DNA of 64,000 nt from Tieghemiomyces parasiticus (Eukaryota; Kickxellomycota; Dimargaritomycetes; Dimargaritales; Dimargaritaceae): NCBI GenBank assembly GCA_027575765.1, contig JANBPT010000123.1:1-64000 (forward strand), in the 5' to 3' direction. The notes under the pieces are model-generated. The model searched no databases. It saw nothing but the letters and a program-made list of their open reading frames with translations, and was not told where the DNA came from. Shown one piece after another: positions 56,159-64,000 of the stretch; the first letter of the stretch is position 1, and every line of letters starts with the position of its first letter. A program made the translations under genes and the position numbers.

Positions 56159-58741
56159 TTAGGCGTCAGTGACGCAGCCCTCGGAGGCCGGGGAAACGGT
56201 ACGCAGGAACTTGTAAAGAGCACCACTGGTGGCCTTGTAGGGCGGGGCGGTCCAGGCCTTGCGACGCTCGGCGAGTTCAGCATCGGACACGTCCATCCGG
56301 AGCTCAAGGTTCTCAGCGTCAATCACGACGCGGTCGCCGTTACGGACGAGGGCAATGGGGCCGCCCTCCTGGGCCTCGGGGGTGATATGGCCAATGATGA
56401 ACCCGTGGCTACCGCCAGAGAATCGGCCGTCGGTGAGGAGGGCCACGTCCTGGCCCAGACCGGCCCCCATGACGGCGCTGGTCGGGGTCAGCATCTCGGG
56501 CATCCCGGGGCCGCCCTTCGGGCCCTCGTAACGGATCACAATCACGTGACCCTTACGGATTTCACCGCGCTCCAAGGCCTGCAGCATGTCTTCCTCGCAG
56601 TCAAACACAATGGCTTCGCCTTCAAACTTTAGGCCTTCCTTACCGGTGATCTTGGCCACTGAGCCCTCGGGAGCCAGGTTCCCGCGCAGGATCTGGAGGT
56701 GACCACTGGGCTTGAGCGGCTTCTCCAGGGTATGGATGATGGGCTGGCCTGCCGTGAGACCCGGCAGCTTCTCCAGGTTCTCCTGTAGGGTCTTACCCGT
56801 GACGGTAAGGCACTCGCCGTGAAGGAGCCCCTTCTCGAGTAGGTACTTGAGGATAGCCGGGGTACCACCAATAGCCTGAAGCTCGCCCATAACGTACTTT
56901 CCGCTGGGCTTAAAATCGGCCAAGAGCGGGGTGCTGTTGCTGACCCGCTGAAAGTCGTCCAGTTCGAGACGCACGCCGACAGCCTTGGCCATAGCGATCA
57001 GGTGCAGGACGGCGTTGGTGGATCCGCCCAGGGCCATGATGAATACCATGGCATTCTCAAAGGCCTCGCGAGTCATAATGTCGCGCGGCTTGAGGTTGAG
57101 TTCAAGCAGATTGCGGATGGCCGCGCCGGCCTGCAGACACTCGGCATGCTTCTCGGGGCTCTCGGCTGGGTTGGACGAGCTGTACGGCAGGGACATTCCC
57201 ATGGCCTCGATGGCGCTAGCCATGGTGTTGGCCGTGTACATGCCACCGCAGGCCCCCGGGCCGGGGCAGGCATGACGAATAATGTCCTGACGTTCCTCCT
57301 CGGTGATGCGCCCCGCCAAGTACTCACCGTAGCACTGGAACGCCGACACCACGTCTAGGGTCTTACCCGTACAGCTGGACTTTCCCGGGCGGATAGTCCC
57401 GCCGTACACCATCAGCGACGGCCGGTTGACGCGCCCCATGGCGATCAAGCATCCGGGCATGTTCTTGTCGCAGCCGGGCAGTGATACGTTGGCATCGTAC
57501 CACTGTGCGTTCATAACTGTCTCAATCGAGTCGGCAATCACCTCGCGCGACTGGAGCGAGTAAGACATACCCCGCGTGCCCATGCTGATACCGTCACTCA
57601 CACCAATGGTATTGAAGCGGTAGCCAACCAGACCGGCCTCCTCTACACCTTGCTTAACCTTGGCAGCCAGGTCGTTCAGATGCATGTTACATGGGTTGCC
57701 CTCGTACCAACTGGCGAGGAATGGTGTCGATGACGGGTAGAGCAGGGAGGATGGCGATGTTGGTGAGTATTGAACGTGGATAGCCCTTGGGAGATGTAGT
57801 GTTTGCCCCTTCTAAGAGGCCATGGGACATCGTTTGCTCCACGATTGGTCCTACCCATATGCACTTACACGCTAGAAATGCCCACCTGGGCCTTGCTCAT
57901 ATCCTCGGGCTGGAGCCCCGTAGCGTACACTGCGACACGTGCGAGGTGGATCGGTGTACAGAAAAGAAAATAAGATTGCAAAGAAGCAAGTTAGTACCCA
58001 GCGAACGTCAGGGGGGACGATGGTCACGACAACAGCTGGAACAACGGTTCAATTTGGTCCTAGCGGTAGGTATCATTTTTGGCCCAGGAATTGCACCGTG
58101 CTGTAGGATCCTAGATAAATTGGTCGAACCCTTGCTTTAAACCACCGGACCCATCATGTTGGGACGTAGAGGAGGAGGGTTACGGTCTATACAAGTCACC
58201 CAGGTTACGTGATCCGCAGTAACTTACGCATAGCTTGGGAGGCAGCGTAGGCCTTGGGCTGGGTGATCTTGGCACTGTAACGGTTCAGCTCCTTGTTGTC
58301 CTTTGACGAAGAGTAAGCCCGGGCCAGCCAAACCGATTTCCTGCATTGTGGAACAGGTGGTTATTTGTAACGTAGCGCTTGGACAAAAATCAGTACCTTG
58401 AGAATGGTTCAAAATATCCTTCAAGGTCTGGCCCCAGACCCTAAGTGTATCCCCACAGTCTCGACGCAATGCGGGTTTTGGAGCTCAGGTCGGTCCCCCC
58501 CCATTCCCCTGACCTTACCGAAACGTCTAGCCTGCCATGTCGCATGGGGAAGGGATCGCCTTCTTCGACAAAAAGCCGCACTTGGCAACCGCGGGATAAT
58601 ACTGACAGTCCGGGATCTCATGGGCGATAGAGTAACAGCACTAAAGGTACCCCGAAACGATGGCGCTACTTACCGAGTCGCAGGGCGGGGCAGGGTATGA
58701 AAGGCGCGCAGAGCGGCGCCACGGTACTGTACACCAACCAT
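56159..58741 (-). CDS. ILV3: Dihydroxy-acid dehydratase, mitochondrial
   Basis: Iron-sulfur dehydratase making 2-oxoisovalerate and 2-oxo-3-methylvalerate in valine/isoleucine synthesis in the mitochondrial matrix. Exons 58741-58674, 58340-58228, 57929-57869 and 57710-56159 join in phase to 597 aa (yeast 585). Exon 1 and the start of exon 2 encode a basic presequence ([20 protein letters not shown]...). The mature part opens with [20 protein letters not shown]. Cluster cysteines are Cys88 (GNPCNMHL), Cys161 (PGCDKNMPG) and Cys235 ([12 protein letters not shown]). The C-half has the [11 protein letters not shown] and GHITPEA blocks. The introns are 333, 298 and 158 nt. A start inside the last exon would lose Cys88's context and the presequence, so the four-exon model is preferred. 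Confidence 0.95.
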
Positions 58742-60068
58742 GGTCTAAGGTAAGTGATAGGTTTGAGTACGTGGAGGAATACGTTGACGGCAAAATAGAC
58801 AGGTGGCTGAATGAAATGAGGTGTCGTTTGGGTATGTAAGGACCAGGAGAGATAGTTGGAAAGCAGGTAAGGGTCTTAGAGAGGACTGGAGAGTAAGGTC
58901 ATAGAGGGGGTTTCACGCGGTGCAAGGTGTGCCATTATTTTGCAGCGCGCTCGTTAGGGCAGGTTCAAATACGCCATGGGTGTCCAGCTTCTGACGCATA
59001 TACCGCCTGGAACCTCGTAGTGTGAGGTTAGGAGGGACTACTGACTCACATACTGTCTGGCTCCTCCTCTCTAACCCTAGACACCCGCGTGGATTCATTG
59101 GCCAACAACAACCCTGCCGATTAGGGCTGTAGAAGTGAGGCCTACGACCCTATTTGCCCACTCGCCCGGTTTAGCTAGTACCCGAGTGGCCAAAGTGGCC
59201 CAGGCAATCAGGTGCTGAGGAAGGGGGTATGTACGGGATAGCGCCGGGGATACTTAATCCGCTCCGGCCAGCAGCCAAGACTTAGGTAGATTGTGGGTGA
59301 TAAGCTTCGTGACTGCACGCCAAGTACCTTCCTCTAGGGCGACCGCATCGGGATATCGGGCTATTCGGTTCCTGGCCTGGCCGCTGGTCTTAAACTTTGG
59401 CGAACTGGTGGCACGCTCTCATGGGTGTCAAACCTGAGATCTACCCAGCCGCGGCCCGTCTATCGGATATCGTGTACATCGCGCCATAGAAGCTGGTCAA
59501 GCAGGGGAAAGTGGGAGGCGGGTGAAAGCCGAGATTCAGCAGGGCCATATCCCTGACGACTCTGGTCTCCTTTGGCCAGCCCTTCCAACGCCTTCAGCCC
59601 CCAAATTCTGTGCTGCAGGTAATCGCTACCGCAGTCATTCCGCAGTAAGCTCAATGACCAGCTCTGCGGGCTAGTTGGAGGTTGGAGGTGATGCTGCGGC
59701 CAAGTTAAGCCGAGGCTGTGGGCTTATATCTAGCCCTGCCTGCCCTACCCAAAACTTCAAACCTGACCTAATCCCCACCACCGTACCCATCAACTACTCC
59801 GCTTCCCGCTTGCGTCACTAGGTCCAACAGACCAGCTCGAAAACGCAAGCCAGTTACGCAGTCGAGAGGGCCCTTCCCAAGGTACATCTTTTTTTTATCC
59901 TCTCTGCCAGCAAGCCCTTCCTACTCCGAACGTAAAGCCTCTCCTCATTTAACCGCTCTATTTCCCTTACCGCCGTTCAAGCACTACGCATTGACCTCTT
60001 TTTTCCCCTAGCCGTATTTACTCTAGTCCCCCCGTTAATCCGGAGTTTGCTCACATTTCCTACTTGGC
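58742..60068. other. Divergent spacer ILV3 / EFL1
   Basis: Promoters of two divergent genes. The last 300 bases before EFL1 are pyrimidine-rich with a T run at 59889-59896. Minus-strand frames around 59.46-59.65 kb look weakly protein-like but show no motif. Confidence 0.5.
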
Positions 60069-63000
60069 ATGCCTACACCAACGCAGCAGCGCCTCACGGC
60101 GCTCCAGGCCGAAACGGCCAACATCCGCAACGTATGCATTCTGGCCCACGTTGACCACGGAAAGACTACGCTCTCCGACTCCCTGCTTACCACGAACGGC
60201 ATCATATCCTCTAAAATCGCTGGCAAGGTTCGCTACCTCGATAGCCGGGAGGACGAACAGGAGCGCGGAATCACCATGGAGTCGAGCGGCATCAGCCTGT
60301 ACTTTAAAGTACTTCGGCGAATCGCCGCCGCTACCAACACCGGCGACGGTCAGCCGGCCGCCGAGTCAAACCCACAGCTCGAAGCCCATGAATATCTCAT
60401 CAATTTAATCGACTCCCCAGGCCACGTCGACTTTTCCAGCGAGGTGTCGACGGCGTCGCGGCTCAGCGACGGCGCACTGGTCCTAGTGGACGTAGTGGAG
60501 GGTGTGTGTACGCAAACCGTGACGGTGCTTCAGCAGGCCTGGACGGAAAGCGTGCGGCCCATCTTGGTGCTCAACAAGATGGACCGGCTCATCACCGAGT
60601 TGCAGCTCACCCCATTGGAGGCCTATCAACACCTGTGCAAGATCCTCGAGCAGGTCAACGCGGTCATGGCCACGTTCCTCACTGGTGAAATTTTGGAGGC
60701 CGATGCGCGCAAGCTCGAAGAAGCCAAACTACGTATGCTGGCTGCCAGCGGTCCGGGGGACCAGGACAGCAGCCCCGCGGCTGACTTCGACTGGACGCTG
60801 CAAGAGATTGACGACGCACACATTTACTTCTCGCCCGAGCTAGGCAATGTCATCTTCGCCAGTGCCCTGCACGGATGGGCCTTCGGGGTGCGACATTTTG
60901 CACAGCTGTACGCTGGTAAACTCAAAATTAAGGAGTCCCTGCTGCGTACCACACTGTGGGGTGACTACTATTTGGACCCCAAACTGAAGCGTATCATCCC
61001 GCACCGGGCCTTGAAGGGCCGCACTCTGAAACCCATGTTTGTCCAGTTCGCCCTCGACAACATCTGGGCCGCCTACGATGCCGCCATCATGCACCCTGAT
61101 GCGGCCCGCGTGGAGAAAATTGTCCAGACCCTTAAGCTCCGCATCCTACCCCGCGACCTCCGGACCAAGGACACTCAGGCCCTCATCACCAGCCTAATGA
61201 GCCAATGGCTACCCCTGGCCACCGCCGCCTTTTTAGCCATCATCGACAAGGTCCCATCTCCACTAAAGGCCCAGTCCGTCCGAGTGCCCAAGTTACTCTA
61301 CCCGTTCGCCGAGGAGGCCCCCGCGCCTAAAAGCGAGATGGAACGCGCCATGTTTATCTGTGACACTACGGCGGACGCCCCTGTGGTCGTACTGGTGGCC
61401 AAGATGTTTTCGGTACCGGTCAGCTTGCTACCTGAAAACTCACGCCAGCAGCTCACCGCCGAGGAGATGCGGGCCCGCGGCCGTGTGGAGCGGGAACGCC
61501 GCACTGAGGCGGAAGCGGCCTCCTCTGGCGTCAGTCTGACCGACGGCCTTCTTACCACCAGGGACGGCGGTGACCTGAAGGCGGGCGACGGCGAGGTTCC
61601 ACCTCACGCCCTCGTTGGGTTCTGCCGAGTCTACGCCGGACAGCTACGCACGGGCCAGACGCTGTACGCCCTGTCGCCCAAATACGACCCGAACCTCCCG
61701 GCCACCCTGCAGGCTCAGTACGTCACAGAGGTGACGGTGGGCCGTCTGTACCTGCTGATGGGTCGTGAGCTGCTGCCCATCGAGACGGCGTATGCGGGCA
61801 ACACGGTGGGCGTGGCCGGATTGGACAATGCGGTGCTCAAGACCGCCACGCTTTGCTCCGTACTCCCAGGCCCGAACCTGTGCTCCGTCCTGACCGGATC
61901 GGCACCCATCGTGCGGGCCGCCCTGGAACCCGTACATCTGGCTGACATGCCCCGCCTGGTCCGTGGACTCAAACTGCTCAATCAATCCGACCCTTGTGTC
62001 GAGGTGTACGTTCAAGAGACGGGCGAACATGTCGTGGCCGCTGCCGGGGAGCTGCATCTAGAGCGCTGCCTGGCAGATCTACGCGAACGCTACGCCGGAA
62101 TTGAGATCCACGTCTCCCCGCCACTCGTCCCTTTCCGCGAGACGGTGGCCCCGCAGGCCCATGGACCGCAAGCGGTCACGGTGACCACCACCCACCGCCT
62201 GTGTGCCATCACTGTCAGCTGCCGGCCGCTCCCACCAACGGTGACTAAGTTCCTCACCGATCACAAGGCCACGATCCAGCAGTTTTGGGGTGGGCGTGGG
62301 TATGCTGAGGCCAGCGGTGACGCCGTTGTCGACGTGCTGGCCGGCACTGGGGCCCCTCAGGCCCGTCTGGGCCTCGTCGAGTTCCAGCAACGTCTCACTG
62401 ATCTCTTCGCCGAAGATGAACGTGAGAACCGCACCCACTGGGGTGACGTCGTGCCCTGCTTGTGGCTTTTCGGTCCCAAACGGATTGGTCCCAACTTGTT
62501 GCTCAACAAGATCCCAGGCCATCAGGTTCGACCCTGCTACCACCACCCAAGCAAGCAGGCCACCCGGCCCGATTCCCCCGCCGAACCTGACGCTGGGGCC
62601 GGCCACCCCACGGCCGTCGCCGCTGACCTTCTCGCCGATAAAGTGGCCCAGCTCGAGGTCCAGGATAATGATGACACGGACCGCGCAGGATCGGACGCCC
62701 TCCACCGGTCTACCCTGGCCGACCTGCGCATTCGGGACCTGGAAGAGGCCATTGCCACAGGGTTCCAATTGGCCACGCTCAACGGTCCGCTGTGCGCCGA
62801 ACCCGTGGTTGGCATGTGCTACATTGTAGAAGACTGCCGGCTCCTGACCGACCGGGGCGACGGCCCGGACCTGCCGCTCTCTACACTATTAACGACCCTA
62901 CCAGGTCAGGTCATCGCGGCCACCAAGGAGGCCTGTCGCCAGACGTTCCTCACGTGGTCGCCACGGCTGATGCTGGCTATGTACGACGTGGACGTGCAGG

Positions 63001-63386
63001 CCACAGCCGAAGTGCTCGGTAAAGTCTATGCCGTCCTGGCCAAACGCCGGGGCCGCATCGTGTCGGAGGAGATGAAGGACGGTACGTCCCTGTTTCAGAT
63101 CCGTGCCCGCTTGCCTGTCATTGAAAGTTTCGGATTCGCTGACGATATCCGTAAACGCACCTCGGGAGCTGCCAGTCCTCAGCTCGTGTTCAGCGGGTTC
63201 GAGGCTCTTGATGAAGATCCCTTCTGGGTGCCCACAACCGAGGAGGAACTCGAAGATCTGGGTGAGAAGGCGGACCGCGAGAATCTGGCCAAGAAATATG
63301 TCGATGGCGTGCGGAAGCGTAAGGGTATGTTCGTTGAGCAGAAAATCGTCGAGTCGGCCGAGAAGCAGCGTACTCTCAAGAAGTAG
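60069..63386 (+). CDS. EFL1: Elongation factor-like GTPase 1 (60S maturation)
   Basis: Cytosolic GTPase related to EF-2 that works with SBDS/Sdo1 to evict Tif6/eIF6 from pre-60S subunits. The 1105-aa product matches yeast Efl1/Ria1 (1110). G1 is AHVDHGKTT at 26-34. Switch II region reads DSPGHVDFSSEVS and G4 NKMDRL. The hallmark SREDEQERGITMESS follows KIAGKVRYLD, as in Efl1 rather than EF-2. A family insertion separates the G domain from domain II. Domains III-V include GELHLERCLADLRERY and the C-terminal MLAMYDVDVQATAEVLGKVY. The diphthamide loop of EF-2 is not conserved, and the Lys-rich end reads KRKGMFVEQKIVESAEKQRT. Single exon; ATG at 60069 is the first in frame. Confidence 0.96.
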   Translation: MPTPTQQRLTALQAETANIRNVCILAHVDHGKTTLSDSLLTTNGIISSKIAGKVRYLDSREDEQERGITMESSGISLYFKVLRRIAAATNTGDGQPAAESNPQLEAHEYLINLIDSPGHVDFSSEVSTASRLSDGALVLVDVVEGVCTQTVTVLQQAWTESVRPILVLNKMDRLITELQLTPLEAYQHLCKILEQVNAVMATFLTGEILEADARKLEEAKLRMLAASGPGDQDSSPAADFDWTLQEIDDAHIYFSPELGNVIFASALHGWAFGVRHFAQLYAGKLKIKESLLRTTLWGDYYLDPKLKRIIPHRALKGRTLKPMFVQFALDNIWAAYDAAIMHPDAARVEKIVQTLKLRILPRDLRTKDTQALITSLMSQWLPLATAAFLAIIDKVPSPLKAQSVRVPKLLYPFAEEAPAPKSEMERAMFICDTTADAPVVVLVAKMFSVPVSLLPENSRQQLTAEEMRARGRVERERRTEAEAASSGVSLTDGLLTTRDGGDLKAGDGEVPPHALVGFCRVYAGQLRTGQTLYALSPKYDPNLPATLQAQYVTEVTVGRLYLLMGRELLPIETAYAGNTVGVAGLDNAVLKTATLCSVLPGPNLCSVLTGSAPIVRAALEPVHLADMPRLVRGLKLLNQSDPCVEVYVQETGEHVVAAAGELHLERCLADLRERYAGIEIHVSPPLVPFRETVAPQAHGPQAVTVTTTHRLCAITVSCRPLPPTVTKFLTDHKATIQQFWGGRGYAEASGDAVVDVLAGTGAPQARLGLVEFQQRLTDLFAEDERENRTHWGDVVPCLWLFGPKRIGPNLLLNKIPGHQVRPCYHHPSKQATRPDSPAEPDAGAGHPTAVAADLLADKVAQLEVQDNDDTDRAGSDALHRSTLADLRIRDLEEAIATGFQLATLNGPLCAEPVVGMCYIVEDCRLLTDRGDGPDLPLSTLLTTLPGQVIAATKEACRQTFLTWSPRLMLAMYDVDVQATAEVLGKVYAVLAKRRGRIVSEEMKDGTSLFQIRARLPVIESFGFADDIRKRTSGAASPQLVFSGFEALDEDPFWVPTTEEELEDLGEKADRENLAKKYVDGVRKRKGMFVEQKIVESAEKQRTLKK

Positions 63387-63580
63387 ATCAGTCCGATCGG
63401 TTATTTCGCTTTTATTGTTTAAGTCCATTCCTTCACTCCAACTGTATACCATTAAAGCGTTTCACAACCCGTACCGGGTCTTTCCGATGAAGATTGCAAA
63501 GGCCGTATTTCAGTCCAGCAAATAGGGTCCATTGAGAAGTGCACAAATGCCGAGGACGATAAATGGTCAGCTCAACTACG

Positions 63581-63586
63581 AATAAA
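63581..63586 (+). terminator. Poly(A) signal, EFL1
   Basis: An AATAAA lies 195 bases after the EFL1 stop, in the short convergent spacer before the right-edge gene. Confidence 0.5.
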
Positions 63587-63659
63587 CCGGACCGACCGTA
63601 CGGAGGTCATATAATAGTCCCGTTAAAGGAGACAGCAGGAAGAATGGGCGAGAGTGCCA

Positions 63660-64000
63660 CTAGGGCTTAGGTAGCGATGCCCGGACGCTGCTGATGAGTG
63701 AGGCCAGGCGCGAATAGGGGGCCGGACGGGTCGCCGCCGCCTCCAAATGGGGAGTAGGCGAAACGTCTCGAGGTGCCACCTGGGCAACGGCTACCGGGGT
63801 GGGGCGGGCCGGTGGGCTCGGCTCGGAGGTGGCGGGTAGGGGTCGAACACTGCTGAAACTGGCAGTTCGGGTGGTCGGTGCGATCCGCCAAGGGAAGGAG
63901 GTGGCGGTGGTAGGCAGAGGATGGTCCGAACTCCGACGGGCCCGCTTGTGGGTCGCCGCTAGGACCTGCCGTGTGGAGAGCTGGCGCTTGGGGGTTGTAA
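63660..64000 (-). CDS. 3' end of an unidentified gene
   Basis: The minus strand is open without stops from the window edge to TAG at 63660-63662, about 113 codons. It is rich in Pro, Ala, Ser, Thr and Arg (TTPKRQLSTRQVLAATHKRA near the edge; RLASLISSVRASLPKP at the end). Codons favour C at position three, as in neighbouring genes. A second minus frame is also open, ending at 63667, but its codon use and composition are poorer. It looks like the disordered C-tail of a larger, possibly nuclear, protein. No family can be named. Confidence 0.45.
   Translation of the reverse strand, partial: TTPKRQLSTRQVLAATHKRARRSSDHPLPTTATSFPWRIAPTTRTASFSSVRPLPATSEPSPPARPTPVAVAQVAPRDVSPTPHLEAAATRPAPYSRLASLISSVRASLPKP

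Noticed and set aside
62079..62768. 229-codon frame antisense to EFL1, and similar antisense frames over CBS, ILV3 and RecQ
   Set aside because: They mirror the GC-rich third positions of the real genes and have no motifs.
63667..64000. Second open minus frame at the right edge
   Set aside because: Codon choice and composition are worse than in the frame ending at 63660.

Overview
The window reads as nuclear DNA of a fungus, most likely an early-diverging (non-Dikarya, Zoopagomycota-like) lineage. It contains spliceosomal introns of about 60 to 235 nt with GTAAGT-type donors and CAG acceptors, long gene-poor spacers, and fungal-type HAP3, PEX19, ATG14, ILV3, EFL1 and glutathione peroxidase genes. 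It also has a divergent seven-helix receptor and a Barkor-like ATG14. The lineage is an inference; the gene identities rest on motifs visible in the translations.

Layout: 1-8.6 kb holds the 5' end of eRF1 (minus), RAD51 (plus, 2 exons, 339 aa), RPS19 (plus, with an intron abutting the ATG) and TFIIE-beta (minus, 4 exons). 8.6-10 kb holds a LIM protein whose third LIM domain is cut off. 10-17.2 kb is almost gene-free. 17.2-19.2 kb holds a trihelix/Myb-like DNA-binding protein with a terminal coiled coil. 23.1-24.3 kb (minus) holds a seven-transmembrane receptor. 26.4-27 kb holds a predicted 82-aa tail-anchored protein in three exons. 27.7-29.4 kb holds a cystathionine beta-synthase-like protein that has lost the PLP lysine. 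29.9-42 kb is a run of minus-strand genes: glutathione peroxidase, TMEM14, HAP3/NF-YB, ATG14 (7 exons) and PEX19. 42.6-43.8 kb (minus) holds a possible five-exon secreted protein or its decayed remains. 45-49 kb (minus) holds a BLM/Sgs1-type RecQ helicase with no visible HRDC domain, and 49.8-50.7 kb (minus) a MARVEL-like four-helix protein. 52.9-56.1 kb is an AT-rich island with decayed coding fragments around a tRNA-Lys(TTT). 56.2-58.7 kb (minus) holds mitochondrial dihydroxy-acid dehydratase (ILV3, 4 exons), 60.1-63.4 kb EFL1/RIA1, and the right edge (minus) the 3' end of an unidentified gene.

No operon-like logic links these genes; most are housekeeping. Related functions occur by content rather than neighbourhood: translation and ribosome maturation (eRF1, RPS19, EFL1, tRNA-Lys), recombination repair (RAD51, RecQ), transcription (TFIIE-beta, HAP3, trihelix factor), organelle biology (PEX19, ATG14, TMEM14, ILV3) and sulfur/redox metabolism (CBS-like, GPX). 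Most multi-exon gene models were rebuilt by hand by joining exons whose phases agree. The main surprises are the catalytically inactive-looking CBS-like protein, two previously hidden multi-exon small-gene candidates, an ATG-less presequence-like extension in front of GPX, and the AT-rich relic island.
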